A stretch of 64,000 bases of DNA, from the NCBI RefSeq assembly GCF_014109725.1, contig NZ_CP058554.1, positions 1,054,001 through 1,118,000 on the forward strand. Direction: 5' to 3'. How positions within the stretch are numbered: the stretch's first letter is position 1; each line of letters begins with the position of its first letter. Under the pieces are notes generated by a model, which searched no databases, had not been told where the DNA came from, and saw only the letters and a program-made list of their open reading frames with translations. Position numbers and translations under genes: made by a program. This document shows, one piece after another, positions 1 to 9,300 of the stretch. Source of the DNA: Comamonas piscis (lineage in GTDB: Bacteria; Pseudomonadota; Gammaproteobacteria; Burkholderiales; Burkholderiaceae_C).

Positions 1-66
1 AGTGCAGGCAACCCGGCGCGCGTGCTGCGTGCCATTACGGACAAAGACCGCCTCGCGTACGCCTAA
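1..66 (+). CDS. C-terminal end of a sugar/xenobiotic hexapeptide-repeat O-acetyltransferase (partial)
   Basis: The frame is open from the window edge and gives 21 residues before a TAA stop. It contains GNPARVLRAIT, which resembles the GxPAKVIR-type segment that closes the left-handed beta-helix of maltose/galactoside O-acetyltransferases of the Maa/LacA/NodL type. These enzymes move acetyl from acetyl-CoA to a sugar hydroxyl in the cytoplasm. Only the last turn and tail are present, so the substrate and subfamily cannot be told. The call rests on this one short motif. Confidence 0.5.
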   Translation, partial: SAGNPARVLRAITDKDRLAYA

Positions 67-747
67 GCATCCTCTGCAAAACTCCCTGCCGTGGTCTGAA
101 CACGGGCTCGGGCGATCCCTGTCCATACGGCTTGGCGAGGGATGTGCAGAGGATCCTCAGCCCATCGGCACCGCCTGAGTGCTCTCCATGGCTCTATCAC
201 CGAGCCGCCACCGCTGCTGCCTGCGCCGAACTAGCTGCACTGGGCTGAGTGCAGCACCTTTTTCCCCGCGAAAATATTTATCGGATGTGGGATTTTGCTA
301 TTTCTGTTTCCTTATTGCTGTCATCCGCACCGGCAGCTAGGTTTTTGGCCGATGTAGGTGCGGAGGTAATCACTGGAAACTCTTAATTCACGCGTTAGTT
401 CACTATTTAAATTACTCTTAAGCGCTAAATGAGGATGTATATTTATCAAATTAATTAATAATTAAATTTGAAATTTATATTTTTCTTTGAAGGAAGGCGG
501 GCGCATAGTGCGCTCTATGCAAGCTCAACCGAGCATTATCAGCGATTTCTGCACTTGTGTACTTATTTTTGCCTGCGAATCGCAATGAGTTGGTTCTATT
601 TGTCGGTCTCGCCACCAATACCCGCCATTAATGCTTCTTGTCCAGCGAGCCGAAGAGGTTTTTACAGAAGATCACCCGTGGAATCCATGTAAATATCCCC
701 GTCCAGTCCCGGGCAGGGAATATGCCGAAGCTGTGAAGGAGAAAGCC
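67..747. other. Intergenic region, AT-rich in the middle
   Basis: About 680 bases lack a convincing gene. The first 100 bases hold a repeat described separately. Roughly 270-480 is markedly AT-rich compared with the rest of the window and could carry promoter elements or mark a transferred segment. A short open frame at 468-692 has no ribosome-binding site and no recognisable product. Confidence 0.6.
69..154. repeat. 10-bp inverted repeat enclosing a copy of part of the downstream gene
   Basis: ATCCTCTGCA at 69-78 is matched by its exact reverse complement at 145-154. Between the arms, about 81-125 is closely similar to 860-905 inside the next gene. Both can be read as SLPWSE..LGRS. This copy has no start codon and stays open only briefly, so it looks like a gene remnant. 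No transposase or target-site duplication is visible. Confidence 0.55.
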
Positions 748-1284
748 ATGAAAAGCCCACTGTTTTTCGTCAAACTGTCGCTGGCCTTTTTTCCGTTGAT
801 GGGAGTGCAGCCGATATGGGCGCAGAAGATGTTGGATTCAAGTGCGGGGACTCCGTTGCCATACTCCCTGCCATGGTCAGAATACCGTCTAGGGCGATCT
901 GCTGCCTTGTCGTCCATGTCAATAACGGCGGCTTCTGACTGCAAAAAACAGCGGGTTGCGGATGTGGATCGCTATCCATCCCATTGGACGCGCTTCATGC
1001 AAAACACCCCTGACTGTGCAGCGGTCCCCGGGCAGCATCATTTTTCGACGGTTCAAAGCAGCGGCGTACCGGCGATGGCGCAGAACCATGCCGCCGAAGG
1101 TTTCAAAACCATTGGCGATCAGGGCTTGCGCAGATCTTCAGGCAGTTTGGTCGGCACAGCCCCAGCACTGGAGCCCGAGCGGTCCAAGCTGCTCTCATTG
1201 AGCACCATCAAGCTGGTGCTGATGGGCGCAGCGCTGGCTTTGCTGGTGATGGGTGTGGGCCATAAAACGCTGGGCCGCTGGTAA
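748..1284 (+). CDS. Hypothetical exported or membrane-anchored protein
   Basis: The product is 178 residues and I do not recognise its family. The start at 748 is supported by GGAGA 7 bases upstream; the frame remains open further upstream but without a ribosome-binding site. Residues 1-25 look like a signal peptide (hydrophobic run ending near IWAQ). The centre is polar and low in complexity. Residues about 152-172 form a hydrophobic helix that could anchor the C-terminus. A fragment of the same coding sequence occurs at about 81-125. The gene stands alone and converges on the sensor kinase gene at 1340. It could be a lineage-specific cell-envelope protein. Confidence 0.55.
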   Translation: MKSPLFFVKLSLAFFPLMGVQPIWAQKMLDSSAGTPLPYSLPWSEYRLGRSAALSSMSITAASDCKKQRVADVDRYPSHWTRFMQNTPDCAAVPGQHHFSTVQSSGVPAMAQNHAAEGFKTIGDQGLRRSSGSLVGTAPALEPERSKLLSLSTIKLVLMGAALALLVMGVGHKTLGRW

Positions 1285-1339
1285 GTCCACAGACTGAGGG
1301 CACTTCGGACGGCGGATTTACCCACCCCGATAGCCACCG

Positions 1340-2701
1340 TCAAGCCACTGCTGCCACCGGCAAGATCAGCCCAAACGTGGTCACGCCCCCTTGGGATTGC
1401 GCAAATACCGAGCCGCCATGCATCTTGGCGATGGCTTTGACAATGGCCAGGCCCAGGCCGTGGTTGCGCTCCGAGTTGTGGCGCGAGGCATCGGCGCGGT
1501 AGAAGCGGTCAAACAGGTGGCGCAAGTGTTCTGGCGCGATGTCGGGCCCGGTGTTGGTGACGGAGATGACGGCATGGGCATGCTCATGCTGCCAGCGGGT
1601 GCGGATGTCGATGCGGATGGCCGAGCCCGCCAGCGCATAGCGGGTGGCATTGCTGAGCAGGTTGGACAGTGCCCGGCGCAGCAACGGCGCGTCGGCCTGC
1701 ACCTGGGCATCGCCGACCACCTCCAGGCGCAGATCGGCATCGAGCGCAACCGCCTCATAAAACTCAACCACATCCTGGGCCACGGCAGCCAGGCTGACGA
1801 CCCCGATCTCGCGCGCGCCCACGCCCTGGTCGGCCCGAGACAGAAACAGCATATCGCCCACCATGCCGGCAATGCGGCGCAGGTCTTCCAGGTTGGACTC
1901 CAGCACATCGCGCAGCTCATCGACCGAGCGCGGTTTGCGCAGGACCACTTCGGTACTGGAGATCAAGGTGGCCAGCGGGGTGTTGAGTTCATGGGCCACA
2001 TCGGCGTTAAAGGCTTCGAGCTGGCGGTAGGCATCGGCCAGGCGGTCGAGCAAGGCATTGAACTGCGTAACGATGGGCTGCAGCTCTTGCGGCAGGCCGC
2101 TGCCATCTAGCCGGCGCGCAAAATCCCGGGCTGACAGCAGGCTGATCTGCGAGACCAGCGACTCGATGGGCTGCAGGCTGCGTTGCACCAGCAGGCCGCC
2201 CGCCAGTGCCAGCAGCAGCGAGCCGGCGACCATCGCCGCAAACAAGGTCCAGCCCAGGCCGCGCAGCAAGGCCTCGTCGGGGCGCAGGTCCATCACCAAG
2301 GTGGCGGTGGCCGCGCGCGCCTGGTGGTACTGAGGGGCAGTAATGCCAACCGCAAAACTGCGCAGCATGGTGTGGTGGCTGTTCCAGTCGGCCGGGATGC
2401 TGTCGAACAGCACATGGCCCTGGTTGTCCACCACGCGGATCGCATAGTCGCCATGGCCTGCCAGAAAATCGCTGAGCAGGTGGTCCAGGGACTTGTCGCG
2501 GTGGGCCGTGCTGTCATCGCGCAGCACATGCATCAGCGACTGCTGCTTTTGGTCGAGCATCTCCTTTTGGCGGGCCGACAAGGTGCTGTCGAACACCAGA
2601 AACACCACCAGGCTGACGGCGCCCAGACCGAGCATGGACAGCAGCGCCATCCAGCGCGAAAGCCGGCGCCCCAGGTGCGGTACGGCTGGCGCTGCGCTCA
2701 T
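1340..2701 (-). CDS. Heavy-metal sensor histidine kinase (CusS/CzcS type)
   Basis: This 453-residue inner-membrane kinase pairs with the adjacent response regulator to control the divergent czcCBA genes. A first membrane helix lies near residues 17-38, a periplasmic sensor region to about 150, a second helix near 150-172, then a HAMP linker, and an H-box near 240 (AHELNTP, with the phosphorylated His). An N-box (NLLSNATRYA) and a GLGLAIV ATP-lid motif follow. Its start codon overlaps the regulator stop as ATGA, which indicates translational coupling. The family usually senses periplasmic Cu, Ag, Zn, Co or Cd. The neighbouring pump makes Zn/Co/Cd the likeliest signals, which is inference. Confidence 0.9.
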   Translation of the reverse strand: MSAAPAVPHLGRRLSRWMALLSMLGLGAVSLVVFLVFDSTLSARQKEMLDQKQQSLMHVLRDDSTAHRDKSLDHLLSDFLAGHGDYAIRVVDNQGHVLFDSIPADWNSHHTMLRSFAVGITAPQYHQARAATATLVMDLRPDEALLRGLGWTLFAAMVAGSLLLALAGGLLVQRSLQPIESLVSQISLLSARDFARRLDGSGLPQELQPIVTQFNALLDRLADAYRQLEAFNADVAHELNTPLATLISSTEVVLRKPRSVDELRDVLESNLEDLRRIAGMVGDMLFLSRADQGVGAREIGVVSLAAVAQDVVEFYEAVALDADLRLEVVGDAQVQADAPLLRRALSNLLSNATRYALAGSAIRIDIRTRWQHEHAHAVISVTNTGPDIAPEHLRHLFDRFYRADASRHNSERNHGLGLAIVKAIAKMHGGSVFAQSQGGVTTFGLILPVAAVA

Positions 2702-3387
2702 GGCTGGGCCCGGCTCTCCAGCACATAGCCCATGCCGCGCACAGTGTGGATCAGCGGCGTGGCAAAGGGCTGGTCCACCTTCATGCGCAGGCGCCGCACG
2801 GCGACTTCGACCACGTTCGTCTCGCTGTCAAAGTTCATGTCCCAGACCTGGGAGGCCAGCTCGGTGCGCGAAAGCACCTCGCCTTGGCGGCGCAGCAGCA
2901 AGGCCAGCAGGTTGAACTCCTTGGCCGTCAGATCGAGCCGCACACCGGCGCGCACGGCCTTGCGGCGTATCAGGTCCAGCTCCAGATCGGCCTGGCGCAG
3001 CACGGTCGGCTCGGGCGATGCCGGGTGGGCCTGCGCGCGGCGCAGCAGCACCTGGATGCGGGCCACCAACTCAGAAAACGCAAAGGGCTTGATCAGGTAG
3101 TCATCGGCGCCGCTTTGCAGACCACGCACCCGGTCTTGCACATCGGCGCGGGCCGTCAGCATCAGCACCGGGGTGGATTTGGACTGGCGCAATGCCGCCA
3201 GCACCGCAAAGCCATCGATGCCGGGGAGCATGCCGTCGAGCACGACCAGGTCGTAGTCCAGCTCCATGGCCAGGTGCAGGCCATCGATGCCGTTGGTGGC
3301 GACATCGACCGTGTAACTCTCCTCGGCCAGACCTTTGCGAAGGTACTCGCCGAGCTTGGCTTCGTCTTCAATCAGCAGCAGTCTCAT
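2698..3387 (-). CDS. OmpR/PhoB-family response regulator (CzcR/CusR/CopR type)
   Basis: This 229-residue protein has a receiver domain (MRLLLIEDE start, phospho-acceptor Asp51 in VLDGMLPG, conserved Lys in the LIKPF motif) followed by a winged-helix DNA-binding domain ending in VRGMGYVLE. I chose the ATG at 3387 because family members begin MRILxVED; an in-frame ATG three codons upstream is possible. It is transcribed divergently from czcC, and a palindrome of the kind bound by CusR/CopR/CzcR lies in the shared gap. Phosphorylated regulator probably activates both czcCBA and its own operon. Confidence 0.92.
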   Translation of the reverse strand: MRLLLIEDEAKLGEYLRKGLAEESYTVDVATNGIDGLHLAMELDYDLVVLDGMLPGIDGFAVLAALRQSKSTPVLMLTARADVQDRVRGLQSGADDYLIKPFAFSELVARIQVLLRRAQAHPASPEPTVLRQADLELDLIRRKAVRAGVRLDLTAKEFNLLALLLRRQGEVLSRTELASQVWDMNFDSETNVVEVAVRRLRMKVDQPFATPLIHTVRGMGYVLESRAQP

Positions 3388-3423
3388 GGCGGCCATTGTC
3401 TCTGATCGCGCCCGCTGGCATGG

Positions 3424-3442
3424 ATTACAAATTTGTCATTTT
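3424..3442. promoter_or_regulatory. CusR/CopR-like operator between the two-component genes and czcC
   Basis: An ACAAATTTGT core lies in an imperfect palindrome (TTACAAATTTGTCA) followed by TTTT. It resembles the published CusR/CopR box, in which TGACAA and TTGTCA half-sites are flanked by AT-rich sequence. It is about 37 bp upstream of the regulator ATG and 158 bp upstream of the czcC ATG, as expected for a shared metal-response operator. Confidence 0.6.
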
Positions 3443-3599
3443 CCTGTCGGCATGGTGTTCGCCAGCGGTTTCTACAGTCCGTTGCATCGCATATGGATAC
3501 CGCCTGCACAGGGGGCCTGCGGTGCTGGCCGCTCTAGTTCTGGTCCCGCGCTGCCAGGGCTCTCTGGGGCTGCCGTCCGCCACCACTGGAGAAGCACCT

Positions 3600-4940
3600 A
3601 TGACCACCCCCTCGCTGCGCCCCCATCGGGCCCGCACCCCTCCCCAACGGCCAGCCTGGCCCGGCTGGGTGCTGGCGGCAGCCGTTGCCAGCGCCTTGGC
3701 GCCCCAGGCCCATGCCGATGCGCCTGCCGCCGATGGACAGGCCCCCGCAATGGCCACTGCGCAGGCGGCGCCATCGATCTCGCTGGCTGCCGCCTGGGAC
3801 AAGGCGCTGGCGGCCAACCCCGGTCTGCAGGCTGCGCGCTATGGCGCTGCTGCCGCCGAAGGGCTGGTACTGCAAAGCCAGGCACGGCCCAACCCGGAGC
3901 TGTCGGTCAACATCGAAGACACCCGGCGCGAGACGCGGACCAACACCGTGCAGATCAACCAGCTGGTAGAACTGGGCGGCAAGCGCGAGGCTCGCATGCA
4001 GCTGGCCGAAACTGAAAAGGCGGCTGCAGAGGCGGGCGTTGCAGCAAGCCAGGCTGCCTTGCGCTACCAGGTGCTGGTCAACTTTAACGAGCTGCTGCTG
4101 GCCCAGCAGCGGGTGGACTTTGCCACCCAGACCCATGCGCTGGCCAGCCAGGCGCTGGATGCCGCCAACAAGCGGGTGCAGGCCGGCAAGGTGCCGCCGC
4201 TGGAGGCCAGCCGTGCCCAGGTAGCACAAGCCAATGCAGCGCTGGAGCTGGAGCAGGCCAGGTCGTTGACGGGCGTGGCGCAGCAGAACCTGGCATCGCT
4301 GTGGGGCGGGCGCGGTGCGGAGCTGGGCATGGCCCAGGGAGATTTCGCCGCCACGGCGCAGGCCCCCACGGCCGAGCAGCTGGACCAGCGGCTGGACGAC
4401 GCGCCGGCCATGCTGCTGGCGCGGCGGGCGTTGGAGCAAAGCCGCGCTGCCTCGGCGGTGGAGCGCAGCAAGCGCGTGCAGGATCCGACCCTGAGCCTGG
4501 GCGTGAAGCGCGCCCAGGATGTGGGCCGCAACCAGGTGTTTGTCGGCGTGAGCATCCCCTTGCCGCTGTTTGACAACAATGCCGGCAACCAGCTGCAGGC
4601 ACTGCGCAAGGTCGACCAGGCCGAGCAACTGCTGCAGGACCAGCGCCTGCAACTGCAGGCCCAGGTGTTTGCTGCGCGCCAGCAGTGGCTCAGCAGCAAC
4701 CAGCAGGTGGCGCTGCTGCAAAGCCAGGTGGTGCCCACGGCGCAGTCGGCCTATGACCTGGCGGTGCGTGGCTTCTCGCTGGGCAAGTTCAGCTTTTTGG
4801 ATGTGCTGGACGCCCAGCGCAGCTTGTTTGACAGCCAGCGCCTGCTGCTGGACCAGCGCATGGCATCGCACCGCGCCCGCGCCGAGATTGAACGCATTTT
4901 TGGCACGCCAGCACTGGCCACTGCCGCTACAGGAACCTGA
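3600..4940 (+). CDS. czcC: Outer-membrane factor of an RND metal efflux pump, CzcC family
   Basis: This 446-residue protein belongs to the TolC/outer-membrane efflux protein family and forms the exit duct of the CzcCBA tripartite pump. A signal peptide lies near residues 18-42 (VLAAAVASALAPQAHA). Two repeats rich in Ala, Gln and Leu follow, as in the coiled-coil barrels of this family, including the typical QINQLVELGGKREAR segment. The start at 3600 is chosen because GGAGAA lies just upstream and the signal peptide follows; the frame is open further 5' but passes through the regulatory region. czcB begins 4 bases after the stop, so the genes form an operon. Confidence 0.9.
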   Translation: MTTPSLRPHRARTPPQRPAWPGWVLAAAVASALAPQAHADAPAADGQAPAMATAQAAPSISLAAAWDKALAANPGLQAARYGAAAAEGLVLQSQARPNPELSVNIEDTRRETRTNTVQINQLVELGGKREARMQLAETEKAAAEAGVAASQAALRYQVLVNFNELLLAQQRVDFATQTHALASQALDAANKRVQAGKVPPLEASRAQVAQANAALELEQARSLTGVAQQNLASLWGGRGAELGMAQGDFAATAQAPTAEQLDQRLDDAPAMLLARRALEQSRAASAVERSKRVQDPTLSLGVKRAQDVGRNQVFVGVSIPLPLFDNNAGNQLQALRKVDQAEQLLQDQRLQLQAQVFAARQQWLSSNQQVALLQSQVVPTAQSAYDLAVRGFSLGKFSFLDVLDAQRSLFDSQRLLLDQRMASHRARAEIERIFGTPALATAATGT

Positions 4941-4944
4941 ACCC

Positions 4945-6357
4945 ATGTCCGAGAAAAAAACATTTGACCGCTCGCTCGCGTCCTCCAAACAGTGGATGGC
5001 TGCGGCGGTGATTGCCGCCGTTGGCGTGGCCGGTGGCGCCTACCTGTTGCGCGGCCCTGGCACGGCGGCGGCTGCGTCGCCCGCTGCATCCGCGTTAGGC
5101 CATGCCGATGCGCAAGCCCACAAGGATGGGGAACACCATGGCGAGGCCGCTGCAAAGACGGGTGCCAAAGCGGGCGCCCAAGCCGATGCGCACCAGGAGG
5201 CAGCCCCGCATGCCGATGGCGAACACCATGATGAAAAGGCCGAGAAAGCCGACAAAGCCGAGGCCGGCAGCAAGGACGCACATGGCGATGCGGCCGGCGG
5301 CCATGCTGAAGGCGAAGAGGCAGGCGAGGGCCTCGTCAAGCTGAGCCCAGCGCAGGCGAAGGCAGCCGGTGTGGTGGTGGCCCAGGCGGGCCCGGCATCG
5401 CTCAAAAAGCAGGTACTGCTGCCTGGCGAGATCCGCTTTGACGAAGACCGCACCGCCCATGTGGTGCCGCGCGTAGCGGGTGTCGTGGCCTCGGTCCATG
5501 CCCAGCTGGGCGAGCAAGTGGCCAAGGGGCAGTTGCTGGCCGTCATCCAGAGCCCGGCGGTATCTGACCAGCGCAGCGAGCTGCAAACGGCGCAGCGGCG
5601 GCTGGCGTTTGCCAAAAGCACTTACGAGCGCGAAAAGCAGCTGTGGCAGGAGCGCATCTCTGCCGAGCAGGATTACCAGGCGGCCCGGCAGGCGCTGCAG
5701 GAGGCAGACATTGCGGTGGCCAATGCCGCGCAAAAGCTGTCCGCCATTGGGGCGGGCGCGGGCGCGGGGGGCTCCAGCCGCTATGAGCTGCGTGCGCCGC
5801 TGGCCGGCATGGTCGTGGAGAAGCACCTGACCGTGGGCGAATCGGTGACCGACAGCACGGCATCGTTCACCGTCTCGGACCTGCGCTCGGTCTGGGCGGA
5901 GATCAGCGTGGCCGCGCCGCAGCTGCCCGATGTGCGCATGGGTGCGCCGGTGGTCGTGCGCGCCACCGCCTTTGACTCCCAGGCCGAGGGCCGGATCGCC
6001 TATGTGGGTGCGCTGATTGGCGCGCAAACCCGCACGGCACCCGCCCGCGTGGCGCTGGCCAACCCGCAGGGGGTGTGGCGGCCGGGGCTGTTTGTCGATG
6101 TCGAGGTGCTGGCTGGCGAATCGCCCGTCCCGATTGCGGTGGACAGCAAGGCGATCCAGCGGCCCGATGGCAAAGAGAGCGTGGTGTTTGTGCCGGCTGA
6201 GGGCGGCTACCAGGCCAAGGTCGTGCAGTTGGGTGCGACGGATGGCAAAACCACCGAGATCACATCGGGCCTGAAGGCGGGGCAGAGCTATGTCAAAGAA
6301 GGCTCCTTCCTGCTGCGGGCCGAGCTGGGCAAGGCATCTGCCGAGCACGCGCATTGA
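4945..6357 (+). CDS. czcB: Periplasmic adaptor (membrane fusion protein) of the metal efflux pump, CzcB family
   Basis: This 470-residue adaptor links the CzcA pump to CzcC. An N-terminal membrane helix or signal anchor (about 16-37) is followed by a long low-complexity region (about 45-125) rich in His, Asp, Glu, Ala and Lys with GEHHGE and GEHHDE motifs. That region probably binds or buffers divalent metal in the periplasm. After it come the usual beta-barrel, lipoyl and alpha-hairpin segments (VPRVAGVVASVHAQLGEQV, then LRAPLAGMVVEKHLTVGESV-like lipoyl half). The start follows the czcC stop by 4 bases and czcA follows by 12 bases. The His-rich insert is larger than in minimal CusB-type adaptors. 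Confidence 0.92.
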   Translation: MSEKKTFDRSLASSKQWMAAAVIAAVGVAGGAYLLRGPGTAAAASPAASALGHADAQAHKDGEHHGEAAAKTGAKAGAQADAHQEAAPHADGEHHDEKAEKADKAEAGSKDAHGDAAGGHAEGEEAGEGLVKLSPAQAKAAGVVVAQAGPASLKKQVLLPGEIRFDEDRTAHVVPRVAGVVASVHAQLGEQVAKGQLLAVIQSPAVSDQRSELQTAQRRLAFAKSTYEREKQLWQERISAEQDYQAARQALQEADIAVANAAQKLSAIGAGAGAGGSSRYELRAPLAGMVVEKHLTVGESVTDSTASFTVSDLRSVWAEISVAAPQLPDVRMGAPVVVRATAFDSQAEGRIAYVGALIGAQTRTAPARVALANPQGVWRPGLFVDVEVLAGESPVPIAVDSKAIQRPDGKESVVFVPAEGGYQAKVVQLGATDGKTTEITSGLKAGQSYVKEGSFLLRAELGKASAEHAH

Positions 6358-6369
6358 TCGGGAGTCCGC

Positions 6370-9300
6370 ATGTTTGAACGCATCATCCGTTTTTCCATCG
6401 AGCAGCGCTGGCTGGTCATCCTGGCGGTTTTCGCCATGGCTGCATTGGGCGTTTTCAGCTACCAGCGCCTGTCCATCGATGCCGTGCCCGACATCACCAA
6501 TGTGCAGGTGCAGATCAACACCCAGGCACCGGGCTACTCCCCGCTGGAGACCGAGCAGCGCATCACCTACCCCATCGAGACGGTGATGGCCGGCTTGCCG
6601 CACCTGGAGCAGACCCGTTCGCTGTCGCGCTACGGGCTGTCGCAGGTCACGGTGATCTTCAAGGACGGCACCGACATCTACTTTGCGCGCCAGCTGGTCA
6701 ATGAGCGCATCCAGGAGGCGCGGGAGAAGCTGCCGCCCGGAATTGCACCGAGCATCGGCCCCATCTCCACCGGCCTGGGTGAAATCTATTTGTGGACGGT
6801 GGAGGCGGAAGACGGCGCCAAAAAGGCCGATGGCAGCCCCTACACCCCGATGGACCTGCGCGAGATCCAGGACTGGGTCATTAAGCCCCAGCTGCGCAAC
6901 GTGCCCGGCGTGACCGAGATCAATGCGATTGGCGGCTTTGCCAAGGAGTACCTGGTAGCGCCGCGCCTGGACAAGCTGGCGTCCTATGGCATCTCGATGG
7001 ACAAGCTGGTGACGGCGCTGCAGAGCAACAACACCAATGTGGGAGCCGGCTATATCGAGCGCGAGGGCGAGCAGTACCTGATCCGTGCGCCTGGCCAGGT
7101 GCAGGGCATTGCGGACATCCAGGAGGTGATTGTGGCCACCACCCAGGGCCAGCCGGTGCGCGTGCGCGACCTGGCCGAGGTGAGCCTGGGCCGCGAGCTG
7201 CGCACCGGCGCTGCCACCGACAACGGCCGTGAGGTGGTGCTGGGCACCGTGTTCATGCTGATCGGGGAGAACAGCCGCATGGTGTCCAAGGCGGTGGATG
7301 CGCGCATGGACGAGATCCGCAAAAACATGCCCGAAGGGGTGAAGGTGGTCACGGTCTACGACCGCACCACCTTGGTGGAAAAAGCCATCGCGACGGTGAA
7401 GAAAAACCTGGTCGAAGGCGCGGCGCTGGTGGTGGTGGTGCTGTTCTTGTTTCTGGGCAATATCCGCGCTGCGCTGATCACCGCGCTGATCATTCCGCTG
7501 TCGATGCTGTTCACCTTTAGCGGCATGGTGAAGTACGGTATCAGCGCCAACCTGATGAGCCTGGGCGCGCTGGATTTCGGCATCATCATCGACGGGGCGG
7601 TGGTGATTGTGGAGAACTGCGTGCGGCGCCTGGCGCATGCGCAGGAGCGCAAGGGCAGCCCGCTCTCGCGCAGCGAGCGCTTCCATGAGGTGTTTGCGGC
7701 CGCCAAGGAATCGCGCCGTCCGCTGCTGTTCGGGCAGCTGATCATCATGGTGGTCTATCTGCCGATCTTTGCGTTGACGGGGGTGGAGGGCAAGATGTTC
7801 CACCCTATGGCGCTGACCGTGGTGCTGGCCCTGGTGGGCGCGATGGTGTTGTCCATCACCTTTATCCCGGCGGCGATTGCCTTGTTCATCGGCAATAAGG
7901 TGGGCGAGAAGGAAAACCGCCTGATGACCTGGGCGCGCAAGGCCTATGAGCCCTTGCTGTTGCGGGTGATGCGCATGCCGGTGGTGGTGCTGACGACAGC
8001 TGCGGTGGCTGTGGCCCTGAGCCTGCTGCTGGCATCGCGCCTGGGCAGCGAGTTTGCGCCGAATCTGAACGAGGGGGACTTTGCGATCCAGGCGCTGCGC
8101 GTGCCGGGCACGAGCCTGACGCAATCGCTCGAGATGCAGATGCAGATCGAGCGCGCACTGAAGGACCAGGTGCCTGAGATCGAGCGGGTGTTTGCCCGCA
8201 CCGGCACGGCCGAGATTGCCTCGGACCCCATGCCGCCCAATATCTCGGACGGCTACATCATGCTCAAGCCGCGTGCGCAGTGGCCCGATCCCAAGCGCAG
8301 CCGCGAGGACCTGCTGGCCCAGGTGCAAGAGGTGGTTGAAGCGATACCGGGTAGCAACTACGAGTTCTCGCAACCGATCCAGCTGCGCTTTAACGAGCTG
8401 ATATCGGGCGTGCGCAGCGATGTAGCGGTGAAGGTGTTTGGCGACGATATGCAGGTGCTGGAGCGCACCGCACAATCGATTGCTGCCATGCTGCAGAAGG
8501 TGCAAGGCGCGTCCGAAGTGAAGGTGGAGCAGACCACCGGCCTGCCGATGCTGACAGTGCAGGTGGATCGCGAAAAGGCATCGCGCTATGGCCTGAACAT
8601 GGGCGATGTGCAGCAGACCATTGCCACGGCGGTGGGCGGCCAGGAGGCCGGCACGGTGTTTGAAGGCGACCGGCGCTTTGACATCCAGGTGCGCCTGCCC
8701 GAGTCGGTGCGCAGCGACCTGGCCGCACTGGAGCGCCTGCCGATTGCACTGCCGCCGCAAGAAGGCAGCCGCCAGGGCTTTGTGCCCTTGTCGGCCCTGG
8801 CCAGCTTTACACTATCGCCCGGGCCCAACCAGGTCAGCCGCGAGGATGGCAAGCGCCGCATTGTGGTGAGCGCCAACGTGCGCGGCCGCGATATCGGCTC
8901 CTTTGTGCAAGAGGCGCAGCAGGGCCTGAGCGCCATGTCCATTCCCAGTGGCTACTGGACGCGCTGGGGCGGCACCTTTGAGAACCTGCAATCGGCCCAG
9001 CAACGGCTGCAGATTGTGGTGCCCGTCGCCCTGCTGCTGGTGTTCACCTTGCTGTTTGCGATGTTCAACAACGTGCGCGATGGCCTGATCGTCTTTACCG
9101 GAATCCCGTTTGCGCTGACCGGCGGCATTCTGGCGCTGTGGTTGCGCGATATTCCGCTGTCGATCTCGGCAGCGATTGGCTTCATCGCCCTGTCTGGCGT
9201 GGCCGTGCTGAATGGCTTGGTGATGATCTCGTCGATCCGCGCGCTGCGCGAGGGCGGCATGGCCGTGCCCGATGCCGTGCAAACGGGTGCCCTGTCGCGC

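Noticed and set aside
69..154. The inverted repeat at the window start as an insertion sequence
   Set aside because: The arms are only 10 bp, the interval is 86 bp and there is no transposase gene or visible target duplication.
468..692. A 74-codon frame in the AT-rich region
   Set aside because: It has no ribosome-binding site and no recognisable sequence, and overlaps the upstream region of the gene at 748.
5095..8760. A 1221-codon open frame on the minus strand across czcB and czcA
   Set aside because: It is antisense to well-supported pump genes, its product is rich in His, Gln and Arg as expected from the third frame of GC-rich coding DNA, and it lacks domains.
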